The position numbers were made by a program, and so were the translations under genes. Under the pieces are notes generated by a model, which did no database searches, had not been told where the DNA came from, and saw nothing but the letters and a program-made list of their open reading frames with translations. A stretch of DNA of 6,596 nucleotides from an uncultured Rhodanobacter sp. (lineage in GTDB: Bacteria > Pseudomonadota > Gammaproteobacteria > Xanthomonadales > Rhodanobacteraceae), in assembly GCA_903827735.1 (NCBI GenBank), contig CAIKJM010000586.1, forward strand, positions 1-6,596, in the 5' to 3' direction. How positions within the stretch are numbered: the stretch's first letter is position 1; each line of letters starts with the position of its first letter. Positions 1 through 5,482 of the stretch are shown here, in pieces.

Positions 1-846
1 GGCAAGTTCGGCTTGCCGCCGCAGGGCGCGCACGGTTGCGGCATGGCCACGGCCGCCGTTCTGTGGATCGAGATGATGGGACTGGGCCTTTACGTGCTGA
101 AGCATCCCAACTACCGCGGCCTGGGTCTGCTCGATCATTTCGAATGGCCGCATCTACGCCGCATTGCGGCGCTGGCGCATGTCGGTCTGCCGATGGCCGT
201 AACGCTGCTGGCCGAAGCGGGATTGTTCGTCGCCACGGCGCTGATCATCAGCTCGCTGGGCGAGGATGTGATCGCCAGCCATCAGGTGGCGATCAATATC
301 GCCTCGCTGTTTTTCATGATCCCGCTGGGGCTGGCCATGGCGATCACCGTGCGGGTGGGTAACGCCGTGGGCCGCGGCGACGCGCGCGGGGTGCGCTATG
401 CGGGTTTTTGCGGCATCGGTTTGACCCTGGGCACGCAGCTGGTCTCGGCGGCACTGATGCTGGGTCTGCCGCATTTCATCGCCTCGTTATATACGCACGA
501 TCCCAAAGTGATCGCGCTGGCGGTGCAGCTGATCATGCTGGCTGGGCTGTTCCAGTTTTCCGACGGCATCCAGGTCGCGTCGAACGGCGCGCTGCGCGGG
601 CTGAAGGACACCCGCGTGCCGATGGCGATTACCTTGTTCGCCTATTGGATGATTGGCATGCCGCTGGGATGGTGGCTGACGTTCAAGCAGGGTATGGGCG
701 CGCGCGGTATGTGGATGGGTCTGATCGCCGGGCTGTCGGTCGCCGCGGTGTTGTTGTTTGTGCGATTCTGGCGCAGCGCCTGGCGCGAGCGCTGGCAGCG
801 TGCCGCAGTGACCGAGCCCGTCGTACCCGCTACGCTTGAACTCTGA
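1..846 (+). CDS. norM: NorM-class MATE multidrug efflux transporter, C-terminal part (5' end outside window)
   Basis: This is an inner-membrane antiporter that exports cationic drugs or toxic metabolites in exchange for Na+ or H+ (known for the family; substrate not readable here). The frame is open from base 1 to TGA at 844-846, giving 281 residues. The first residues (GKFGLP, then GCGMAT) are an internal MATE motif, so the true start lies to the left. Hydrophobic helices fill the protein. Diagnostic stretches are SHQVAINIASLFFMIPLG (residues 93-110), VRVGNAVGRGD (118-127) and GALRGLKDTR (196-205). Glu72 and Asp188 fall where V. cholerae NorM has its cation-site Glu255 and Asp371. Both offsets are 183, so about 183 residues are missing and the full protein would be near 464 residues, normal for the family. 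The tail is Arg-rich and cytoplasmic. sppA follows 43 bp downstream on the same strand, so co-transcription is possible. The NorM/MdtK branch is clear; the exact symbol is less certain. Confidence 0.93.
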   Translation, partial: GKFGLPPQGAHGCGMATAAVLWIEMMGLGLYVLKHPNYRGLGLLDHFEWPHLRRIAALAHVGLPMAVTLLAEAGLFVATALIISSLGEDVIASHQVAINIASLFFMIPLGLAMAITVRVGNAVGRGDARGVRYAGFCGIGLTLGTQLVSAALMLGLPHFIASLYTHDPKVIALAVQLIMLAGLFQFSDGIQVASNGALRGLKDTRVPMAITLFAYWMIGMPLGWWLTFKQGMGARGMWMGLIAGLSVAAVLLFVRFWRSAWRERWQRAAVTEPVVPATLEL

Positions 847-889
847 TGCCGCGCTTCATTCACTCTGTTACCTCACACGAGCCGCACGC

Positions 890-2770
890 ATGACGCCACC
901 ACTGCCGCCACCACGCCGCCCGCGCGGCTTTTGGGCCTTCATCCGCTCGCTGGGGCGGGGCATCAATGTCGTGCGGCTGGTGATCATCAATCTGCTGTTT
1001 TTCACGCTGCTGTTCCTCGTGTTTTTGGCCATCGTCGGCGGCGTGGCCGGTGGACGCGTGGCGCGCACGCTGCAGAACGACAGCGTGCTGGTGCTCAAAC
1101 CGCAAGGCCAGCTGGTCGAGCAGTACAGCATCGACCCGCTGCAGCGCACGCTCGATAGCCTGTCGGGCAATGAGCCGAAGCAGGTGCAGCTGCGCGATAT
1201 CGTCGGCGCGATCGACGCCGCGGCCAAGGATAAGCGCATCACCCGCATCGTGCTGCTGCCGGATGATTTGCAGGGCGGCGGTTTTGCCGCGCTGCGCGAG
1301 GTCGGCGCCGCGTTGGATCGCTTCCGCGCCACCGGCAAACCGGTGATCGCGTGGGCGGTAAATCTGGATCAAGGCCAGTATTACCTGGCCGCGCATGCCG
1401 ACCGTGTGCTGGTCGATCCGCAGGGCGGCGTGATGCTCACCGGCTTGGCCGATTACCGCCTGTTCTACAAGAACCTGCTGGACAAGCTCGGCGTCGACGT
1501 GCATCTGTTCCGCGTGGGCCAGTTCAAGAGTGCGGCCGAGCCGTACATCCTCGAGCAGGCGTCGCCGGAGGCGAAGCAGGCCGACAGTTACTGGCTGGGC
1601 GGCTTGTGGGATCAGTACCTTGCCGAAGTTGCCTCGCTGCGCAAGATCGATCCGGCAACACTGCGTAGCGACATCGACAACCTGCCGCAGACCATTGCCA
1701 GCACGCAGGGCGATCTGGCCCAGCTGGCGTTGAACGAACATCTGGTCGACGGCCTGGCTACGCGCGCCGATCTGATCGCGATGCTGCGCAAGCAGGGCGT
1801 GCCGGCAGACGACAAGGGCCACAGCTTCCGCCAGGTGGATCAAACCCGTTATGTGGCGGCCCAGACGTCTTCCGCCGGCGGGTTTGATCCGGGAGTGGCG
1901 ATCGTCGTGGCCGAAGGCGAGATCGCTGGCGGCAGGCAGTCGCCGGGTTCGATCGGCGGGGAATCCACCGCGGCGCTGATCCGTCAGGCGCGCGAGGATC
2001 GCAAAACCAAGGCGTTAGTGCTGCGCGTCAATTCACCCGGCGGCGAAGTGTTCGCGGCCGAGCAGATTCGCCGCGAAGTGCAGCTGACGCGCGAGGCCGG
2101 TATCCCGGTGGTGGTATCGATGGGCGACGTGGCGGCCAGCGGCGGCTACTGGATCTCGATGAACGCCAACAAGATTTTCGCCGAGCCGAACACGATAACC
2201 GGCTCGATCGGCATCTTCGGCCTGTATTACTCGATACCCAACACGCTGGCCAAGTTCGGCGTGCAGAGCGACGGTGTGGCGACCGGCCCGATGGCCGGAG
2301 CGTTCGACATCACTCGAGCGCTGGACCCGAAAGTCGGCGCAGTCATCCAGGCGATCATCAACAAGGGGTATCACGACTTTGTCGGTAACGTGGCCACGGC
2401 ACGCGGCAAGAGCTATGAAGCGATCAACGCGATTGCGCAAGGCCGCGTGTGGACCGGGCAGCAGGCGCTCGATCGCGGGCTGGTCGATCAGCTCGGCGGC
2501 CTGGGCAACGCGGTGGCCGATGCCGCAAGCCTGGCAAAACTGGGCAATGACTATCCGGTGCGCTACGTCGAGCCGCCAACGGGCGGGTTCCAGCGTTTTC
2601 TGCTGGGGCTCAACCAGAGCGCCAGTGTACGTATCCTGCAGTCTTGGGGGTTGCGGTTGCCGAACTGGGTGGCCCAGATACCGGCACTGGCGCCGGAGCT
2701 GCAGCTGCTGCGCTCGGCCAAGGCAGGTACGCCCAATATTTATGTGGACTGCCTCTGCAGCCCGCACTGA
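890..2770 (+). CDS. sppA: Signal peptide peptidase SppA, 67K type (peptidase family S49)
   Basis: This membrane-anchored serine protease cleaves signal peptides left in the inner membrane after secretion, with its active site facing the periplasm (family knowledge). The chosen ATG at 890 gives 626 residues, close to the 618 of E. coli SppA. An upstream TTG at 836 would add 18 residues, overlap the MATE stop and add nothing family-like. There is no strong Shine-Dalgarno before 890. The N-terminus is Pro/Arg-rich, then one hydrophobic anchor spans about residues 27-53. Two tandem S49 halves follow. The N-terminal half carries the general-base lysine Lys213 in FRVGQFKSAAEPYI. The C-terminal half carries the nucleophile Ser417 in GDVAASGGYWIS. 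These match E. coli Lys209 and Ser409 with nearly constant offset, and both are intact, so the enzyme should be active. The C-terminus has Cys621 and Cys623. The gene probably shares a transcript with the MATE gene upstream and ends facing the convergent lipoprotein gene. Confidence 0.96.
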   Translation: MTPPLPPPRRPRGFWAFIRSLGRGINVVRLVIINLLFFTLLFLVFLAIVGGVAGGRVARTLQNDSVLVLKPQGQLVEQYSIDPLQRTLDSLSGNEPKQVQLRDIVGAIDAAAKDKRITRIVLLPDDLQGGGFAALREVGAALDRFRATGKPVIAWAVNLDQGQYYLAAHADRVLVDPQGGVMLTGLADYRLFYKNLLDKLGVDVHLFRVGQFKSAAEPYILEQASPEAKQADSYWLGGLWDQYLAEVASLRKIDPATLRSDIDNLPQTIASTQGDLAQLALNEHLVDGLATRADLIAMLRKQGVPADDKGHSFRQVDQTRYVAAQTSSAGGFDPGVAIVVAEGEIAGGRQSPGSIGGESTAALIRQAREDRKTKALVLRVNSPGGEVFAAEQIRREVQLTREAGIPVVVSMGDVAASGGYWISMNANKIFAEPNTITGSIGIFGLYYSIPNTLAKFGVQSDGVATGPMAGAFDITRALDPKVGAVIQAIINKGYHDFVGNVATARGKSYEAINAIAQGRVWTGQQALDRGLVDQLGGLGNAVADAASLAKLGNDYPVRYVEPPTGGFQRFLLGLNQSASVRILQSWGLRLPNWVAQIPALAPELQLLRSAKAGTPNIYVDCLCSPH

Positions 2771-2785
2771 GCGGCGTTGCCGGGG

Positions 2786-2804
2786 GCGCGTTCGACAGAC
2801 GCGC
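2786..2804. terminator. Weak hairpin between convergent stops; possible bidirectional terminator
   Basis: A perfect 6-bp GC-rich stem, GCGCGT (2786-2791) with ACGCGC (2799-2804), encloses a 7-nt loop. It lies in the 40 bp between the sppA stop and the lipoprotein stop, where a shared terminator is expected. Neither side has a real T-run, only TTA on the plus side, so an intrinsic terminator is doubtful and the stem is short. Confidence 0.3.
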
Positions 2805-2810
2805 TTACGG

Positions 2811-3014
2811 CTACTGCTGCTGCGCCTCGATCTGCTTACGCTGTTCCTCGGCCTGCCGGTCGACGGTCTTCTGCACGTCCTTCGCCCGTTGCTCTTCGGC
2901 GCGCATGGCATCGAAGGGCGTCGCTATCGGCGGCGCTTTCGCCACTGGTTCGGGTGGTTTGCTGGAGCAAGCAGTCAGGGTAAGCGCGCCGAACAGAATC
3001 GCTAGCGGCTTCAT
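2811..3014 (-). CDS. Small outer-membrane lipoprotein, 67 residues, function unknown
   Basis: The gene reads from ATG at 3014-3012 to TAG at 2813-2811. The N-terminus is a clear lipoprotein signal: Lys2, a hydrophobic stretch (PLAILFGALTLT) and the lipobox Leu13-Thr14-Ala15-Cys16. Cys16 would be lipidated. Ser at +2 and +3, with no Asp, predicts outer-membrane sorting. The mature part is about 52 residues: a Pro/Ala/Lys linker (about 19-34), then a charged Glu/Gln/Arg/Lys helix (about 36-67) with the repeat AEEQR at 39-43 and 55-59. It is likely helical or coiled-coil and ends in three glutamines. The reading frame extends upstream to 3167 but would bury the signal peptide and overlap the SDR start, so 3014 is the start. 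A weak AGAGAA Shine-Dalgarno lies upstream. Small lipoproteins of this look occur in Xanthomonadales from memory, with no search done. It converges on sppA and diverges from the SDR gene. Confidence 0.8.
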   Translation of the reverse strand: MKPLAILFGALTLTACSSKPPEPVAKAPPIATPFDAMRAEEQRAKDVQKTVDRQAEEQRKQIEAQQQ

Positions 3015-3068
3015 GAGATTTTCTCTGGCGGATTCGATGTATCCAGTGTCCTGCCCCGGACTCGCCTG

Positions 3069-3086
3069 GGCAAGCTTTGTCTTGCC
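3069..3086. repeat. Inverted repeat GGCAAG/CTTGCC in divergent intergenic region
   Basis: GGCAAG (3069-3074) and CTTGCC (3081-3086) form a perfect 6-bp dyad with a 6-nt spacer. It sits in the 114 bp (3015-3128) between the divergent lipoprotein and SDR starts, where both promoters should lie. I found no convincing -35/-10 pair for either gene there. It could be an operator or only chance; no T-run follows it. Confidence 0.35.
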
Positions 3087-3128
3087 GCCGACGATGCGCG
3101 CGAGCGGCGTAGGCTTTAAGCTGGGCGC

Positions 3129-3911
3129 ATGAACAGCCGCATCGACGCCTGGCAACTGCAGGGCCATACCGCTTTGATCACCGGCGCCAGCAAGGGCATC
3201 GGTTACGCCGCCGCTCGCGAATTGGCCGGCTTCGGTGCCAACCTGCTGCTGGTAGCGCGCGATCCGGATTATCTCGAACAGGTGATGGTTGAGCTGGCCG
3301 ATGATTTCCCCGAGGTCGAAGTGCTGGCCTTCGGCGCGGACCTGACGCAGGCCGAAGAGCGTCTGGCCGTGTTCGACTGGATTGCCGACCTTGGTGCGCC
3401 GCTATCGCTGCTCGTCAACAACGCTGGCGGCAATCAGCCGCTGGCCACGCTGGATTATCGCAGCGACGAATACCGCCAGATTTTCGAGCAGAACGTGTTC
3501 GCCGCCTTTGAGATGTGTCGTCTGGCGCACCCGCAGCTGGCGCAGCATCCGAATGCGGCGATCGTCAACGTTGGCTCGGTGTCCGGCGTCACGCATGTGC
3601 GCACCGGTTCGGCCTACGGCATGAGTAAGGCCGCGCTGCACCAGCTCACCCGAAATCTCGCGGCCGAATGGGCGGTCGACGGCATCCGCGTCAACGCGGT
3701 CGCACCTTGGTACATCCGCACCCAGCGCTCGGAGCCAGCGCTGGCTGACGCCGATTATCTGGACGAGGTGTTGGCGCGCACCCCGCTAGATCGCATCGGC
3801 GAGCCGGAGGAGGTCGCCGCAGCGATCGCTTTCCTGTGCCTGCCCGCGGCCAGCTACATCACCGGGCAGGTGCTGGCGGTCGACGGAGGTTTCTTGAACT
3901 ACGGGTTCTGA
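3129..3911 (+). CDS. SDR-family oxidoreductase, tropinone-reductase-like
   Basis: This is a cytoplasmic classical short-chain dehydrogenase/reductase, predicted to reduce a carbonyl or oxidise an alcohol with NADP(H). It spans 260 residues from ATG at 3129 to TGA at 3909-3911, normal for the family. The Rossmann motif TGASKGIG covers residues 18-25, NNAGG covers 97-101, and the catalytic set is Asn122, Ser150, Tyr163 and Lys167 (YGMSK). The Ser-Tyr spacing of 13 is canonical. Lys22 and Arg44 (ARD after strand 2) point to NADPH rather than NADH. The stretch NAVAPWYIRT (189-198) recalls plant tropinone reductases and their bacterial relatives. The C-terminus SYITGQVLAVDGG (242-254) is also standard. 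The tropinone-reductase label reflects sequence similarity only; bacteria with it do not necessarily handle tropane alkaloids, and the substrate is unknown. The Shine-Dalgarno is weak. The gene seems to stand alone, with an opposing gene on each side. Confidence 0.93.
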   Translation: MNSRIDAWQLQGHTALITGASKGIGYAAARELAGFGANLLLVARDPDYLEQVMVELADDFPEVEVLAFGADLTQAEERLAVFDWIADLGAPLSLLVNNAGGNQPLATLDYRSDEYRQIFEQNVFAAFEMCRLAHPQLAQHPNAAIVNVGSVSGVTHVRTGSAYGMSKAALHQLTRNLAAEWAVDGIRVNAVAPWYIRTQRSEPALADADYLDEVLARTPLDRIGEPEEVAAAIAFLCLPAASYITGQVLAVDGGFLNYGF

Positions 3912-3949
3912 GAGGTTGCGGCGCTGCTTTGACCGCCGAGGTGCCCGTT

Positions 3950-4894
3950 CTAAAAGTCCGCTTCGTGCTCTTCGGCAGCGAAACCCAGCGTGACAGCGCC
4001 TTCGCCCACATTGACCATGCCGGTAATGCCCATTGGCGCCTCCATCAACTCCACGCCGGATTCCTGACAGGCTGCCTGCAAACCGGCATAGCCCGGCAGT
4101 GTTGCCAGCACTCCGAGATCGCCGCCGTAGCTCACGCATACAAAAGGAACTAACAGGCCGTTCCGTACGCGTTGCGCGGCATAGCCGAACAGCGCCTCGG
4201 CGCCGTGCTCGAAGCCGCGCACCTTGCCAACCGGCCCGGTTTCACCGCGATAGCCGCGCAGGAGAGGCTTGATATCTAGCGCCGAACCGAGCACCGCGCT
4301 GAAAAGGCTGACGCTGCGATCGTTCTTTTTCTTGGCCCGTGCGCGGAGGTAATACAGGTCCCGCGGCAGCATGTATCCGTAGCTGTTATTGGCAATATAA
4401 GTGAGACGCTCACGAATCGCGGCAGGCGTCTCGTTGGCTTCGATCATGCGCGCCGCTTCGTACGCGGCTGGCGCCGACCCCGCAAAAATATTGCGTGTGT
4501 CCACCACGCGCATCATGAAAGGGCCGGGCACCCCGGCGGCCTCGCGCACCTTGCGGTAATTCTTGAGGACGGCGAAGCTCGCCCGGTTGACGCGCTCGTT
4601 AATCGTGCTGCGCGTCGCCATGATGGTGAGGCAGAACATGCAGTCGTGATCGAGTACGAGGTTTTCCAGGAAGAGGCTCTCGACCTCCTCGACGGAGCAG
4701 GGCTCGGTTTCCGCCGAGTGGCTGCGGTTGCCCAGCCGACGATCGATGAAACGCTGCATCTCGGCTGGCTCGCGGTCGTCCATGAACACCTCACCGTCCA
4801 CCCGCACGGTAATCGGCATCACGACGACCTTGTGTCGCTGCAAAAACTCCTGCGACAGATCGCAACCTGCATCGATAGCCAGACCCATCCGCAT
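3950..4894 (-). CDS. DegV-family (EDD fold) protein, possible fatty-acid-binding
   Basis: DegV proteins bind long-chain fatty acids or similar lipids. In Firmicutes the FakB members present fatty acid to the FakA kinase; the role in proteobacteria is unclear. The gene spans 314 residues from ATG at 4894-4892 to TAG at 3952-3950. A Shine-Dalgarno AAGGGG seven bases upstream favours this start over Met3. Family landmarks are DAGCDL (8-13), PITVRVDGE (27-35), a degenerate binding-loop region SAETEPCS (60-67), ATRSTINERV (93-102), VVDTRNIFAGS (130-140), YYLRARAKK (181-189), GSALDIKPLL with KVRG (203-227) and the final loop GMVNVGEGA (292-300). In that last motif typical members have a GTHxGPG-like sequence, so Asn295 and Glu298 replace the usual His and Pro. 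Ligand binding may therefore differ. No fakA-like gene is adjacent. It converges with the SDR gene, leaving 38 bp without a clear terminator. The family assignment is firm, the ligand is not. Confidence 0.9.
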   Translation of the reverse strand: MRMGLAIDAGCDLSQEFLQRHKVVVMPITVRVDGEVFMDDREPAEMQRFIDRRLGNRSHSAETEPCSVEEVESLFLENLVLDHDCMFCLTIMATRSTINERVNRASFAVLKNYRKVREAAGVPGPFMMRVVDTRNIFAGSAPAAYEAARMIEANETPAAIRERLTYIANNSYGYMLPRDLYYLRARAKKKNDRSVSLFSAVLGSALDIKPLLRGYRGETGPVGKVRGFEHGAEALFGYAAQRVRNGLLVPFVCVSYGGDLGVLATLPGYAGLQAACQESGVELMEAPMGITGMVNVGEGAVTLGFAAEEHEADF

Positions 4895-4901
4895 CTTTCG
4901 T

Positions 4902-4907
4902 CCCCTT
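4902..4907 (-). promoter_or_regulatory. Shine-Dalgarno of the DegV-family gene
   Basis: Read on the minus strand this is AAGGGG, seven bases before the ATG at 4894. It decides in favour of the first Met rather than Met3. Upstream, a TATGTT on the minus strand (about 4925-4930) could be a -10 element, but I could not pair it with a -35. Confidence 0.7.
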
Positions 4908-5168
4908 CATGAAAGGCAGGCGAAACATAGCATGCAATGTAATCGAAGGCGCAGCGAGAGAGCGCCACGTTTGCCCAGTTAGAAGCCGGCCGGTTACGGC
5001 CTAAACGATGTCTTTGCGCGTGATGCAGCTGAGGCCACATCCGCGGACCCAGGCTGCACTGATTGTTAAGTGGGGAGATAATTCATTGCACGAACACGGG
5101 CTCTATCTCGTCCATAAAATTTGTGGTATCAGCAAAATTTTTCGAATGGCAGCTAAAAAAATGTCCAT

Positions 5169-5192
5169 AACAGGTTGTTTAACAAGGCTGTT
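5169..5192. repeat. 24-bp imperfect dyad upstream of receptor promoter; candidate operator
   Basis: The outer arms are AACAG (5169-5173) and CTGTT (5188-5192). The inner arms are TTGTT (5175-5179) and AACAA (5181-5185) around a central T at 5180. The arms are separated by one G on the left and two on the right. The centre lies about 62 bp before the predicted transcription start, a position often used by activators. It does not match the CRP consensus TGTGA-N6-TCACA. The binding protein is unknown. Confidence 0.45.
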
Positions 5193-5207
5193 CATGTACA
5201 AATTTTG

Positions 5208-5236
5208 TTGACAGCACGTAAAATAGGCGTGATAAA
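5208..5236 (+). promoter_or_regulatory. Predicted sigma-70-type promoter for the TonB-dependent receptor
   Basis: A perfect -35 TTGACA (5208-5213) is followed by a 17-bp spacer and the -10 GATAAA (5231-5236), which matches the consensus at four of six bases. Transcription would start near 5243, giving a leader of about 240 nt. The region just upstream is AT-rich and could act as an UP-like element. A second, weaker candidate, TTGACT at 5348-5353, has no good -10 at the right distance. Confidence 0.6.
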
Positions 5237-5242
5237 GACAGC

Positions 5243-5481
5243 CTAGCGTGAAGTTACGTAAACATTGCGAACCAATGTACGCCGGCGCTGCCAACGCAGA
5301 CGGAAAAAATTGGCTCGAAATATAAAAAAGTGTTCACGAAACGTTAGTTGACTGTTAGTATCGGGGCGAAATTTAGGGATCAGCGGGTTAGCAAGCATAG
5401 GCCTAGGGGAACTTTAGGCCGCGTTGCATTTTTGGGTAGAGGAATCTGACCCATGGTGATAATTAATCGGAGGGTGTCGTA
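5243..5481 (+). promoter_or_regulatory. Predicted structured 5' leader of the TonB-receptor mRNA
   Basis: The extent is inferred from the predicted promoter. Hairpins seen by eye are: ACATTG/CAATGT at 5262-5278 (perfect 6-bp stem, 5-nt loop); CTGC/GCAG at 5288-5299; GGCCTA/TAGGCC at 5400-5420, extendable by G-U pairs; and GGGTAGA/TCTgACCC at 5434-5452, with one bulged G and a GGAA (GNRA-type) loop. A T5 run at 5429-5433 is nine bases after the third hairpin, too far for a canonical terminator. No known riboswitch class was recognised. Each stem is short, so some may be chance. Confidence 0.35.
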
Positions 5482-5482
5482 A
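5453..5482 (+). CDS. Possible nine-codon leader minicistron overlapping the receptor start (TAATG)
   Basis: ATG at 5453 opens a nine-codon frame (MVIINRRVS) that ends in TAA at 5480-5482. The last base of this stop is the first base of the receptor ATG, so the junction reads TAATG, a typical translational-coupling overlap. A Shine-Dalgarno-like AGAGGAA (5438-5444) lies eight bases before it, partly in the loop of the hairpin at 5434-5452. The receptor's own Shine-Dalgarno lies inside this frame. No composition, such as a run of one amino acid, points to classical attenuation. It may be a chance frame. Confidence 0.25.
   Translation: MVIINRRVS
5469..5474 (+). promoter_or_regulatory. Strong Shine-Dalgarno of the TonB-dependent receptor
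   Basis: GGAGGG is followed by seven bases and then ATG at 5482. It fixes the receptor start, which is also where a proper signal peptide begins. The bases GGGT (5472-5475) could pair with ACCC at 5449-5452, which would mask the site. Confidence 0.85.

Larger units (their letters stand above)
4911..5481. other. Long intergenic region between DegV-family gene and TonB-receptor gene
   Basis: About 570 bp without a convincing ordinary gene. The left part (to about 5050) is GC-rich and holds a short GGCCG/CGGCC hairpin at 4988-5001. From about 5050 to 5400 it is much more AT-rich than the flanking genes, with runs such as AAAATTT at 5116-5122, AAAATTTTT at 5134-5142, seven A at 5155-5161 and AAATTTT at 5200-5206. 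The receptor promoter, an upstream dyad and the predicted leader lie here and are listed separately. A 67-codon open frame at 5008-5211 has no ribosome-binding site and no recognisable protein character, so I do not call it a gene. No tRNA or known riboswitch was recognised. Confidence 0.75.

Noticed and set aside
836..889. TTG start at 836 for SppA, adding 18 residues
   Set aside because: It overlaps the MATE stop, uses a rare start and adds residues without family character. ATG 890 gives the expected length and topology.
860..1843. 327-codon open frame antisense to sppA on the minus strand
   Set aside because: It mirrors a GC-rich true gene and is rich in Gln, His, Arg and Ala with no domain or membrane logic. 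sppA on the other strand has intact catalytic motifs throughout.
2033..2911. 292-codon minus-strand open frame across the sppA end and the lipoprotein gene
   Set aside because: Arg/Ser/His-rich shadow translation with no recognisable motifs; it conflicts with both sppA and the lipoprotein frame.
3015..3167. Upstream extension of the lipoprotein frame to 3167
   Set aside because: It would place the signal peptide and lipobox 51 residues inside the protein and overlap the SDR start.
3912..3949. Possible terminator between the SDR and DegV genes (CGGCG/CGCCG)
   Set aside because: Only a 5-bp stem with a 10-nt loop and no T-run on either strand, so not enough to call.
4988..5001. GGCCG/CGGCC hairpin in the intergenic region
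   Set aside because: A 5-bp stem with a GTTA loop in GC-rich DNA and no T-run or link to a gene end; likely chance.
5008..5211. 67-codon plus-strand open frame in the intergenic region
   Set aside because: No Shine-Dalgarno, mixed composition, and it runs into the predicted receptor promoter. No sign of protein constraint.
5103..5294. 63-codon minus-strand open frame over the receptor promoter
   Set aside because: It lies across AT-rich regulatory DNA and the promoter, has no ribosome-binding site that I can see, and shows no recognisable protein.
5400..5433. Intrinsic terminator or attenuator (GGCCTA/TAGGCC hairpin then T5)
   Set aside because: The T-run starts nine bases after the stem and is only five long, so it does not fit a rho-independent terminator. 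It is kept only as a leader hairpin.
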